Of a stretch of DNA of 64,000 nucleotides, positions 25,701-37,046 are shown piece after piece. The translations under genes and the position numbers were made by a program. The first letter of the stretch is position 1, and every line of letters starts with the position of its first letter. The notes beneath the pieces were generated by a model. That model was given only the letters and a program-made list of their open reading frames with translations. It had not been told where the DNA came from and ran no database searches. The DNA comes from Callaeas wilsoni. Lineage: Eukaryota; Chordata; Aves; Passeriformes; Callaeidae. The stretch lies in the NCBI GenBank assembly GCA_013398955.1, contig VWPU01002890.1, forward strand, positions 99,549 to 163,548, read 5' to 3'.

Positions 25701-28700
25701 CAAACTAAATTAAACAGACACAAGTGTAAGTGAACAAGTATACAGGCAGAGCTGAGAGAGAAGATGCTTTAATACAAGTTGATGCATGTGACATGGATCC
25801 TCAAATCAAAAAGCTTGCATGGCCTATCCACAGCCAATCTGTCATTTCCTGGGCAGCACTGGGATGTCAGCACCTACCTATCACTGACCTAGGATATCAG
25901 CTACTGTCAGTGACTAGTTACAGTTTCAGACAGGCATTTTTCTGCTCTCTCCTATTTTACTTTACTCATTCAAAAGAATTCCTTATAAATATAGGTAAGG
26001 AAGTTCTCTTTTAAATATCTCTTTAAATATTTGCAGGCAGTGACGTCCTGGAAAATATAGTAAAAAAATGTGTCTGCTTCTGTGTTGGGACTGTCGCTCA
26101 CAGTGTTGACATCAAATGTCTTGCCTTTTTGGCATCTCTTGTTTTTTTTCTTTAAAACTTGTAAAATTGCAGAAGATAGGCTCTCATTGTGTATTTGCCA
26201 GCATTATTTTGTTTCGTGTCTAGTATTCGGTGAAAAGAAAAATTTTAAAAAATACACCCCATCCTCGCATACCAGTGGGTTTTAAGGATGTAGTAGAAGA
26301 AGAAAAAAGAGAGAGAAAAAAGAAGACAGCAGGGTGCAACAGAGATAAATTCATGGGCTACTCAGAGTCAAGTTATCTGGAAGAAGAGACAGAGGATGTA
26401 GAGGTAGTAAAATAAGACAGCCATTGTAAGAGAAAAAGGGACGACAGTGTTGTGATGCAAAAGACTCTGTGTTTATCTCAGTTAAATTACACTGAAGAAA
26501 ATATATTTTGGTACCACAGAGTTGATAGGTACTGAGTTGCCCCTGTGACCTCTGTATTACATATGCCCCCTTAAAATACCACATCTAAGAGGCAATCCAC
26601 AGATAATCCTAGTGTGTGGCTTTCCTTACAAGGTGGCTCAGAAGATGCATACTCCTCTGCTTGTGTTCCTGGGCCCTTTTCAGTGATGTGGAGATCATGG
26701 GATGATGAGAGCAGGCAGTGGTGGAGCTCAAATAATGAGGTATTCAGCAAATGAAAAATTCAAAGTAAACTTCTACTTGCATATACATGCATAATGCTGA
26801 ATAATAAAAGTGCTTTCTTCTGTTCTATGAACATCCATATGAGAAATATTGCTGGGTTAGTAAGAGTCTGACTAACTATTATGTCGTTGTAAAACGGCTT
26901 GAGAAGCTGAGAAATACATCAGTGAGTCCCCAGAACAGAAACTGTGGCTGCAGGAAAAGGATCGAAAGAAGAGAAATGTTAGTATGCCAATTCCTGAATG
27001 TGGTTCTGCCTGCAGCTTGCATCTGACATGCCTAAGGCAGTGCTCCCTGAGAGGGACTGCAGAATGGGCTGTGATGGTTCTGCTTCTGTCAGAAATTTGA
27101 GTACCTTAGTGACAATTTCATGAAAAGCTCATCTACTCTGCTCTATGATTTCACTGTGCTGCTGTAGCCTTTGGGAAAGGCTGTGGTACAGCGTGAATCC
27201 TAGCCAATCCTCAGTGTAGAGGTTAGACTAGATTAGGCTAGAACCCATTCTCTTGTGTCACTAGTCTGTTACTGAGTGTCAAAGAGTCCAGAAGCATGAG
27301 AAAGAAACTGCTTCTATGCTTTTGCAATTTACTGTAGGAAAACTCATCTTTTCATGTCTACTTAAAATTCAGAAAGCATCTGTATTTCTCTCTATAAGCA
27401 CAGCTTGGAGTAATATTAAATTTTTTTTCATTTAACTTGCATATTCCTCTCTAATTATTTCTTGTTGATCTGCAGTACTCTGGGGGTTCTCTTACTCTGC
27501 AGTCTACAGCCTTCTGTCATCCTATATACACACAGCTTCAATGCCTCATAAAAAAGCATCTCATTGAGATGAGAGCCTGGCAATCATTTACCTATATCTT
27601 TGCAGCTTTACTCTCCTCTGCTCGCTCTCTGTTTGTCATATTGATTTTGTATTTTCAGTTACCCGTTGGCCTTGAGTAGGATGAATGATTGTGCATTGTT
27701 TACATTGCAGTAATGCCTCAGGGCAATGACAATTCAGTCAGAGAGCTGGACCCTGTACAAATGTCCAGCTGGATGGATAAACCCTGAAAGAACAGTCTGC
27801 CGGAAAAACAACAGTCAAAACAGGTAAATAGGAGGAACTATCCTACACAAAAAAATTGCAAGATAAAGTCCCATTGGTTTTATTATAATAAAGAATAAAT
27901 CAGTTCTGACATAGTGAAGTGGTGAGAGATTCAGAAGATAATGATTTTAATGAATTTTAGGAGAGAAAATAAGCTAGACTTTAACTTTATCTCATTAAAG
28001 GAACACAGAACTACAAGTGATTGGCTTTGTCACAGTGTCTTGTCCTTGTCAAAGTCTTTCTGCTGCCCCAGTCAAGCCAACCTTGGCATTTTAACCCCTT
28101 TGATTATGTGGGGTGCCTTTCTTTTAGTAAGTAAACATGAAGTCATTGGAGAGAACTAAAGTTTTTTTTCTTTTCAGGAATGAAAATATCTCCATGGAAG
28201 TCCTGCATGTGTACTTTGGTGCTTTCTAAGTTGCATCAGCGTTGCGTGCCATGACTTTGAAGATGACTCCAAAATCGAATGTGCATCTCACAGCTGCCTA
28301 TATTGGTTGGGATTTAGGGCACAGGAAACACATTATATCAGCTGCTCTGTGACTTGTCTGCTTTCCTTTTGACTTCAAGTTTGTCAGAAAGGAGATGTCT
28401 TTCTGGTTTAGGTCTTCGTTAGGTGAGAAGACACCTTTTCTCCTCTGTGCAATCTGCAGCTGTTAGGATGGCCTGTCAAGGGAGCAATCTCTGGATTGAA
28501 CCGTCTGGAAACCATCTGACCATGCATCTGACCGTCACCTGTGCAAGTGGCTTCCTCTGCTGACCAAGTGTATTGCACGTCACATCAGTGTGCCATGAAA
28601 GCCAAGGGCTGCACTTAGATTCTGGTGCCACGCATAGTGTTGCTGTGTGGGTACAGTTGTGCCCGTGCTTGCAGAGAAATGTGAGTATACAGGTATTATA

Positions 28701-28860
28701 CTGCCTGGCTTCAGAGCACAGCCGAAGGACACCGTCTCAGCTGAGCAGAAGGATGAACAAACTGTCGAGCTGGTTCATGACAATTTTTGTTTTTGCCGTC
28801 TACAGCTCCCAGCTAACATGGATGGCAGCTAATGGAGGGAATCATGCTACAGAGTTAATT
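22787..28860. other. Unassigned non-coding DNA
   Basis: About 6 kb without a recognised repeat or gene. Frames are 98 codons or fewer and lack motifs. The stretch 28200-28850 is somewhat more GC-balanced but shows no exon signals or known family. Confidence 0.55.
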
Positions 28861-29440
28861 GAATCATAGAATGATTTAGGCTGGAAAAGACCTCTAAGGT
28901 CATCGAGTCCAACTGTTACCCCAGCACTCCAACATTAAACCATGTCCCTAAGTGCCATATCTGCATATCTTTAAAATACCTCCAGGGATGTTGGCTCAAC
29001 CAGTTCCCTGGGCAGCTTGTTCCAATCCTTTGCTCTTACAGCAAAATTCTTTTCCTAATATTCAATCTAAATGCCCCCTGTCAAGACTAGAAGCTATTTT
29101 CTTTTGATTATCACTTGTTACTTGGGAAAAGAAACTGACACCCACTTTGTTACACCTCCATCAGGCAGTTGTAGAGAGCAATAAGGTCTCCCCTGAGCAT
29201 CCTTTTCTCCAGGCTAAACAATTCTGGCTCCCTCAGCCATTCCTCAGAAAACTCTCACTCCAGACCCTTCCGCAGCTCCACTGCCCTTCTCTGGACTCAC
29301 TCCAGCACCTCAATATCCTTCTTGTGGTGAGAGGCCTAAAACTGAACGCAGGATTTGAGGTGGGACCTCACCAGTGCTGAGGACAGGGGGACAATCACTG
29401 CCCTGGCTCTGCCCACCGCACTCAGACTTCAGACAGCCAA
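28861..29440 (-). mobile_element. 5'-truncated CR1 LINE, about 0.58 kb
   Basis: On the + strand it opens with GAATCATAGAATGATTTAGG and CTGGAAAAGACC, the complement of a CR1 3' terminus. It continues through the complement of the ORF2 C-terminal region (GGCAGTTGTAGAGAGCAATAAG near 29164, CTTCTCTGGACTCACTCCAG near 29287). CR1 resemblance fades around 29440. The frames at 29147-29565 lie on either strand of this repeat and are not genes. Confidence 0.9.
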
Positions 29441-29731
29441 AAGAAGCTGTGTCCCGCAGAAACTGGCCCTGCTTGTGTGAGGGTCTTTGCCCTTGGCACT
29501 TAGTGGCAGCCTGCATTTGGATGGTTTTTAAGGAGTCTTTCCCAATGACCAGAACTGCAGTTTAGGAAATTTTCTCATAGTGGATCAACCACCTTTTTCA
29601 GGCCACTTTGTGGAAGGAAAGCATGACCCTAAAATCTACTCTGGAATTGCACTGAGCAAGGGCAACCTGCAGTGCTTAGCTTTTTAAATGTTTTTTGCTT
29701 TCTTCATGTGTCACTAATCTTTATCAAGGTG

Positions 29732-29737
29732 CTCTCC
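29732..29737. repeat. Target-site duplication, left copy (CTCTCC)
   Basis: Six bases immediately before the TG of the LTR, matching 30079-30084 exactly. The 6-bp length is typical of class II (ERVK/beta- and alpharetrovirus-like) integration. Confidence 0.85.
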
Positions 29738-30078
29738 TGTGGGCTCCCAAGCAGGGGTTCAGAGATGCAGCGAGGCAGGAGTTAGAGCAAGGAATGAATT
29801 ATTTATTAAATTTACAATACCATTTATATATTCTAGTTCTATAAAGCAATTGAACAGTGCTTACACTTCTCCTAGGGTGATTGGTCAAAATCTCAGACAC
29901 CCACTTAGAAACGTTTTTTCTCAATATAATGTACACAAGGTCAGAAGAGACCAGATATGAATGCTATTTACAAAAACCCTATCTATTGTTTACATAGCTT
30001 ACACAGCAAAGGAAAAGTTCTCACAGAATGAATGCAAGAAGAGAAAATTTCCCTGCTAACAGCATTTCAGCATCCACA
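29738..30078 (-). mobile_element. Complete solo LTR of an endogenous retrovirus (class II-like)
   Basis: On the minus strand it starts TGTGGATGCTG (30078 downward) and ends AGCCCACA (29738), so it has TG...CA ends inside a 5-bp TGTGG/CCACA inverted repeat. It is 341 bp and flanked by an exact CTCTCC duplication. Internal signals fit an LTR: a TATATAAATGG box at 29830-29820 and an AATAAA polyadenylation signal at 29807-29802, both on the minus strand. The upstream part (GTGTCTGAGATTTTGACC and AGAAGTGTAAGCACTGTTC on the minus strand) matches my recollection of passerine ERV U3 sequence. No internal viral genes are next to it, so it arose by LTR-LTR recombination. The + frame at 29739-29960 is spurious. 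Confidence 0.92.
29820..29830 (-). promoter_or_regulatory. Putative LTR TATA box
   Basis: TATATAAATGG on the minus strand, at the position expected for the U3 promoter of the solo LTR, upstream of the AATAAA at 29807-29802. Present activity is unknown. Confidence 0.55.
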
Positions 30079-30084
30079 CTCTCC
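30079..30084. repeat. Target-site duplication, right copy (CTCTCC)
   Basis: Exact match to 29732-29737, directly after the CCACA end of the LTR. Confidence 0.85.
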
Positions 30085-31214
30085 TGCTCGCAGGTGAATC
30101 ATCTGAGATGCAGTCATGAGGTAGAGGCCTCTCTGAATTTTACACTGCATTTTCCCATCAGTTTTGTTAGATTCCATACTTAAAGACTGCCAGCTGGGGA
30201 ATCTCAGTATGCCATTTACTTCCAATGTGTCCTTCATAGTTTAGCTGATAAAGCATCCAAGCTTGCCCTGGAGAACACACCTAACACAAAGAAACCTCTT
30301 CGAGGCTGCTGGTGACAGCAAATCCACTGCTTCTTGAATGTTTAGCTGCTAGTAACATAATATTGAAACATGTTTACATTTTGGGAGAATGGGAGTTAGT
30401 AAGTGAAGTTCTGACTCTATAAACACAACTACATACATAATGGACACTGTTAGTTTCTAGTCTACTTGGGCAAATCTTCTGTCATAAATTGTCACACTTT
30501 CTTACTCATTAAATCTGAGTGAAATTTTTTCGGTGTGAGGATTTCTGCATCTCACTGTCAGAAATTTACCTGACACCACATCTTAGTGGAAAGTTAGTCA
30601 TTATGTTCAGATCACTTTTCTACAGCTGTCATTCCAAGGACATGTTAATTTCCCCAGCTGGTTGATGTTAAAAAGTTAATCTAGTTATTGAAAAATAATG
30701 AATGTAGAAAAACATGTACATGGTTTCTATATGTGCTGAAATCTAAAATGCCTAGAGCTGCCCTGATTTCAAGCTCATGAGTCATCTAAACTCAAGCTGT
30801 AGAAATTCCAGGGGGCATGTTGTTAAATAATTCATGAGTGATGTAATTTTACTGTGTATCTCATTAACAAAATGCTGCTGGAAAAAGTTAGGGAAAAGAA
30901 CCTAAAACAATCCTGGTCCTATCTCTCTACTCTTTTTTTTTCTCCTAGAATTGTCATATCTAAAGAATTAATTTATAAGTGATAGGATAACAAGCTTGTG
31001 TTAAATTATGGCATGAAAATCTCTCTGTCAAGTGATGAGAAAAATTAGGAGAATCCTTTCTGCTTCGAGTCTTATACCCCAATATGTCTTGCACAGTCTT
31101 CTTTTGCAGAGTGTAGGTATGTATGAACATGTATATACACTTAAGTAAAAATGATATATGTATGGGAAGGCTGGGAGAGATCTCTTTTGCAAGAAAATAT
31201 ATCCTGTGCCTTCC
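30085..31214. other. Unassigned non-coding DNA
   Basis: No recognised gene or repeat between the solo LTR and the A-rich tract. Confidence 0.6.
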
Positions 31215-31295
31215 AAAAACAAAACCAAAAAAAAAAAAAAAAACAACAAAAAAACCCCAAAACCAAAAACCCAAACCCTGAAAAAGAAAAAAAAA
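31215..31295. repeat. A-rich low-complexity tract with C-runs
   Basis: A 17-base A-run is followed by CCCC, CC, CCC and CCC blocks separated by A-tracts (31255-31278), then more A. On the minus strand the C-blocks read GGGTTTGGGTTTTTGG and TTTTGGGG, a telomere-like, quadruplex-prone pattern. The overlapping frames at 30960-31421 come from this low complexity and are not genes. Confidence 0.85.
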
Positions 31296-33574
31296 TCACC
31301 ACTTGGTCTCAAAGTTATTAAAACCTTTTTATTAGCTCTAGCACTGTATAATATACGAGTAAGCAACCAAGTAATGCAAATAATAATCTTCTTTTATCTA
31401 GAGGTATGCATCTGTAATTAAGAATGTCTGTCACCTTATCTCATAAACAGTCTGTTCTCAGTACACAAATACGGGATCTGGTGCAGATGCGTCTGTGTAC
31501 GCCAGAGCACCAATATATCATTTTTGCTGCATCTGAAGCCTGCAATTTCACGCTTAGCACTTGGCATTGTAACCATGGTTATCTCCAGTTAGATGCAGAA
31601 TACAGAGGCTTCAGCAGATGGGATTTTTACTTGGACCTCTGGCAAGCAAAAACCAGAAAATCCCCAGAATATATACACATAGCATATGGTAGATATATTA
31701 ATATTATTTACTACCGGATACATGAGGTTTAGACTTTATTGGAGTTTTTTCCTCAAACTTCTTTGCAAGCCAAGAGGACTTTTAAGTCATTTGTAAGAGA
31801 AATGGACCTCTTTTTCTGCAAGAGTTTTCCCTGTGCAAAAAGTAGAAGCTAAAACGTTAATATTTCTCTAAGTGCGAGGTTAAAGTGACACGTTATCTGC
31901 AAGCATGTATATTTTCAAAGGCTTGGTTACTTTATTTTTTAATTTTACCTTAGAAGAATCTAGAATGTTTTTCAAAATTTTTGGAAAGTATTGGAAGTTC
32001 ACGGCATTGATATTAGCCTAGAATTTTCTACATTTTCATGGGCCTCCATATGGCAGTGTTTGTTGAGTAAAAAGAATTTAGAGCAGAATAAATTAAGCAA
32101 GTGACCTGTGCATTTTGAAATAAATTGCTCAGTTACTGAGGAGTGTGTGTAATTGTGTTTTTTCTTTCTGAAGAGTGAGTGCTTATATACATTGTCTTAC
32201 AGTTTTAACTTCTAAATGCATAGAATTTTTTGTAAACTTAATTTATTCTGTGAAAAAGTGTAATAATTTCAATACTTATCCTCAAAACATTTTCTTTCTA
32301 ATTTGCAGAAAATTTGTACAGGCTTAAGTGGGCTGGATATTTTCATTAGGAGTCACCAGGTACCATGATGTAGACATTATATGTTTGCCATGCAGCAGCT
32401 AAAGAATATTTCTTGCCAGGAACAGAAAGGAGTAATAACATCCTTCCAAAGTAAAATTGGATTATGCTCTTAAATGACAATATCTACTGTAAAGAAAAAA
32501 GCTGGGGTGAGCATTAGCTCAGCCTTTCAAACAAAACCATTTACTCCATATCTGTTATTTTTATTCATTTGTTGGAGCCCTGACCTGGTAAATGGAGGTT
32601 ACTCTGAAAACTGTGCTTAATAACTGCTACTGTTATTCACCCTACTCTATACTGAATGAATGACTTACTGTGACAGCATACTCAGACTTACTGAGACACG
32701 TTGGAAACATGTCGCTGGAGTCAAGAGTCAATTCCAGAAGCATTTGAGACCCTTGGCATCAGTCTGCCACTGAATTGTGTGGAGAAGGATGGTGAGCGTG
32801 TGTACATGTCATCATTCGAAACAGCTGGCAATGTAGCACGCATTTAACCTCTACAGGTCTGAGGAGGCAGCATACAGCATGGCGAAGAGCCGAGTAGGAG
32901 CTGTGGCACTGGAACAGACATGGAAAGCCATGAGACTAGCTGGAGCTAAACCACTTCCAGTCATGCATGAAAAAAATCCATAAGCACTTTACATGAGGCC
33001 AAAGACAAAGAGTGGTTGTTGTGTTTGGAAGGGAAACATGGCGCTAAGTTAAAAAACCTCAGATTTAAGAAACCAAGAGGAGTAATTTTACTGCTTCAGG
33101 GTTTTTCTTAGGGCTGAATAGTGAGGGACAGGGTTTGAATTTAATGCAGTGCCAGGAACAACAACTGGAAATGCCAGCTACAGAAGACAGAGAGACAGGT
33201 TCTCCTACATCTTAGTCAAGTGCAAAACTCCACAGGGAAATGGGGGATTATTTTCAGGTTTGAATATTTTACTTTAGAATGTGGCACATACTGCTCCACC
33301 AGGTATTTGTGTTATTTGTGTTATGGTACCAAAGCTAAAGGCTGCTTTCACATCAATTCCCTTATGCTGAACAGATAAACTATCAAAAAATCTGGTCCCT
33401 TCTTCAAGAGCTTACAGACTTAAGATATAATGATAGATCTCACAAAATAAGGAGAGAACAAAGAGGGGAAAGGGAAGGTTTCCAAATGGAGCACAAAGGA
33501 AGTCTTCAGGATTCCACAAGGATGACATTTTCATCATTCATGGAGTAATGGCTATAAAATGAAAGAGGAGAGCT
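31296..33574. other. Unassigned non-coding DNA
   Basis: No recognised repeat. A 102-codon frame at 31424-31732 (+) has no motif. The region 32650-32960 is more GC-balanced but shows no exon structure. Confidence 0.55.
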
Positions 33575-33690
33575 ATAGATGAGGTATTAGGAAGGAATTT
33601 ATTATTGTCATGGTGGGGAGGCACTGGAACAAGTTGCCTAAAAAAATTGTGGATGTTCCATCCCTGGAAGTGTTCAAGGACGGGTTGTGG
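33575..33690 (+). mobile_element. CR1 fragment, ORF2 C-terminal end
   Basis: The sequence GGTGGGGAGGCACTGGAACA, then AAATTGTGGATGTTCCATCC and CTGGAAGTGTTCAAGGACGG, reproduces the CR1 region coding for the 'HWN-LP ... PSLEVFK' end of ORF2. The 3' terminal repeat is missing, so it has lost both ends. Frames on it are not functional. Confidence 0.85.
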
Positions 33691-36600
33691 TTTAAGACCC
33701 AATGTGCTGTTTAGCATCTGCTTATCCTTAAAATGTGCAAACCACGATCTGTTTCTCTTCATTTGAAAATTTAAAGGATGTAGGATTTTCATTACAAAAT
33801 TCAGTAGATTTCAAAGCAAGAAAAGTATATTACACATTGTGACTGGAGCCCAATGGTCAATGTGTCCATCCTGGAGCTAAACCCTCAAATTTTGGTTTAG
33901 ATTAAGGCAACACTTACTGAAATTTTATGGTGAACCAGCTCTGGACTATTCTTTTCTGTTCAAATACTGAAATTGGTTACACCTACCTCTTTCATGCAGC
34001 CTGTCTGAAATGGTAAAGAGGGTGTTGACACTTTCAGATGAATTTTGCTTTGAATTTTTGAATTTGTCTGAACTTAAATTTCAAAGCAAAACTCAGAGTG
34101 TGTGAGATCAAATAAATGAAAAGCCAAAGGACTGCATGAAACCCTGTAACTGAAATGAAATAACTGAGTCCTTGCACAGATTTGCTTACTATCTAAAAAT
34201 AGTTTAATCTCATCTCTATTCAGAATCTCCTGTGATAGCAGAAGGAGCAATAAAGAAAACCAAGAGACATGTGAGAAGCTAAGTCAGAGGCTTGAAAGGA
34301 AGGCAAGGAAAAAGAGACACTGTAACTGTGACGTAAACCTTGTCCCTCCTTGAAATGGCATTTAAGTGCAGTGGCTGTTGTACTTTCTGTAAATGGATTA
34401 TCATGCACCCTTCTAAAGCTGTGTGTGTGCCCTCTCTGAGTGATTGAGGTCCATGTGCTATCCAGGTAGCAGACTAGAGTCTTTTTGCTTAAAAAAAAAA
34501 AAAGAACAAAAAATATTATGTAAATATGGTGGAAAAAAAGAAAGAACGTGAAGGAGAAATGTTTACTAATTTTAATAATAATAGCAGTCTTCCATAGGCA
34601 GTTCAGCACTGAAGCTGTTGCTGTTTGAAATAGCTTCATTTCCCTGGGAATCTGAGGCAGCTACCATCAAATTATTTATCTTTTTTTCTGCTGGGTAATC
34701 CTTCAGCTGTTGTTATTTACACAGCAGCCTAAATTACATTTGCTGCCGTGCAAGGGAGAAGACAGGTCACCTGCCTTAAGGGGCTGCAGCCTGAATCCAG
34801 CATGCACCAGGAAAGGAAATAAGGGGACAGTGCAGAAAAAAAGAGACTTTTTTATTCATTAAATCCTGATGCATGAAATACTTCCCTATTTTTTAAGCTG
34901 ATTTCTTTCACCCCTTTTATTAGTTCTTTGAATACATTTTAGTTGTTTATGCAATCCCTCATTAATTTTTTGCCATTTTACTCCAGATTTGGCCAATACT
35001 TAAGCACTTATTGAACTTTCAGCCGGCTGATTGCTGTCATTCTTGAACCTGGGCTGTGTTTAACTACTTGCAGGGTCAGGACCTTTTTTCAGACATTAAT
35101 CTTTTTCATTCTTCTATTACAGTCAATTGAACTGCTTTCTCAATATTTTTTAAAGCAAATGGCTAATATTTTCTGTCTAGCACTACTGACTAATTCCAAC
35201 TTCTCTTTTGACTGACTGGTCTCTTTAGTTTACAAAGAAAAACCTCTCCATTTATTATTATTTTGCTATGAGTATATCCTACTGATTAAAAATGTTCATA
35301 ACTATTACTAAGTTTGTTCTTCTGCACAGACTTTCTGGTGTTTTATTTGTTTCTTTTTTATAAATTACAAATAAAATGTCAGAAATCATACTCTAAATGA
35401 ACTATAAGCCAGATTTTTATTTTATTTAATTTTTCTGTCTGTTGTGTTTTTCATCTCTCCCACTTCTGTAACTCGGAATTTTTAGTGTTCTGCTACTCTT
35501 GCAAATCATCAATGGCTTTACTAATTAGCCAGCAATGACAGCAAGATCTCTGCCAGACAAGAAGAGAATATAGTTTTTGTTCTTGCACACAAAATTCCGT
35601 ACAGAAAAACTAGACTGTAAATATATAACTGCTGGTAATTATAGGATGGGAAATTCCACATTCATTATCACTTTGTACTGTCAGATGTGAAATATCTCAG
35701 GACTTAGATATTCACTTGCAGTGCTCACTTGCAGTGCAACTAATGAAATGCCTAATTTTTTTAAGGATCTCAAATAACCATTAAAACGTAGGAAATATTT
35801 ATTGAAGACCTTATGCAACTGTATAATTCCTTGAGAAACATGCCAAACAGATTTTCATCCTTAGCTATAGGGTAATCTCAGATTCACATACAAAGTGAGG
35901 CTGTTTAATGTTTACCTTATGTTACAAGCCATGAGAAGTTAAAGTCACAAAGCAATGTGATGGACAAAATCTTCAGACAATTTTTTGTTTTACTCTCTCT
36001 ATAGAAAATATATAAGCCAAAGACACTTCCTGTGGTAAAGCTGCAATCATAACTTTGGATTTATGATATTAAGACCAGCTGGAAAATTTAGTTAATGTAG
36101 CCAGACTTCTAATTCCTATCTTAGACCTTGATCCTTATTATTATGGTAATCCTTTTACTATAACAATCAATCAATTAATATTTTTTTCCCCACACAATTA
36201 TTTTTCTATTAGATTAATATATGTTTTCAAGGTGCTGTTCTGATAACTGATTTTTTGTTTATATCTAAAGAATTCCTGACCGGCATTAAGTATAAAAAGT
36301 AGCATCAAAGAAACATAAAGGTACACAATGAAATACTCTTCACTGTTACAGAATAGGGGGCTCATAACCCAGAGAGCCTCAGCTCCTTTGAGGGGCAGAT
36401 CTGTCTTGGGCCAGGCAACTTGTGGGTCTGTGCCACAGCCCCGGAGCCTGCAGATTTTGGGATGATGTGAGGGCAGCACTCCTGCACTGAGCAATACATT
36501 GCTACAGGTTTTGCTTCTGAAAGCAGCAAAAAGACAAATGGATTCTGGAAGAAAGGAGAGCTGAATAGCTTTGTTGCATTTTTACAGAATATCCAAAGCT

Positions 36601-36993
36601 CAAAATCTCTTCACAGCTGGGCACTGTACGTTTTACTAAATGTATTAACTCGCACAACTAGTTAATATTACCTTACACGGAAAACTATGTGAAAATAACA
36701 ATTTGAAGCAATGTGATATATAGAAAAAGCCTGCAGACAATTTTAACTACCATTAGCTTAGATTAACTCTCATACCAGCACATTAACCTCTGAACCTCTA
36801 AACAGGGCCTAATGAGGGCAAGCAAACGTTAGGAGAAACAGGTATTTTTGTCTTGTAGGTGAGAGATTAAAACATTAGACAAGACCATCACATCCTCCGG
36901 ACAGAACAGGTAAAATCTGTTTCAGGACTTGAGGACTGAGTTTCTTCCTGTGACCAGCCTTACCTGTGATTAATCCCAGGTGTCAAGGAATTT
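33691..36993. other. Unassigned non-coding DNA
   Basis: No recognised repeat or gene. The 139-codon minus frame at 34220-34639 is driven by a T-rich strand and has no domain. An A-run lies near 34490-34502. A perfect 13-bp tandem duplication lies at 35712-35737. Confidence 0.55.
35712..35737. repeat. Perfect 13-bp tandem duplication
   Basis: TCACTTGCAGTGC occurs twice back to back (35712-35724 and 35725-35737) with no mismatch. Confidence 0.9.
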
Positions 36994-37046
36994 GGTGTGA
37001 TGCTCCTTGTCGGTCCCTTCCAGCTCAAGTTATTTTATATCTATGA
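36994..37046 (+). mobile_element. CR1 3' end fragment (about 50 bp)
   Basis: GGTGTGATGCTCCTTGTCGG, then TCCCTTCCAGCTCAAGTTAT and a decayed TATCTATGAG terminus, fits the last 50 bp of CR1. No upstream CR1 part is visible. Confidence 0.65.

Noticed and set aside
29739..29960. 73-codon + frame as a gene
   Set aside because: It lies wholly inside the solo LTR on the opposite strand to its transcription signals.
31215..31295. A-rich tract as the tail of a processed pseudogene
   Set aside because: Upstream sequence shows no recognisable coding or transcript-like content, and the tract is interrupted by C-runs.
34220..34639. 139-codon minus frame with hydrophobic run as a membrane protein
   Set aside because: The F/L-rich part comes from an A/T-homopolymer region (34490-34560). 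There is no family resemblance.
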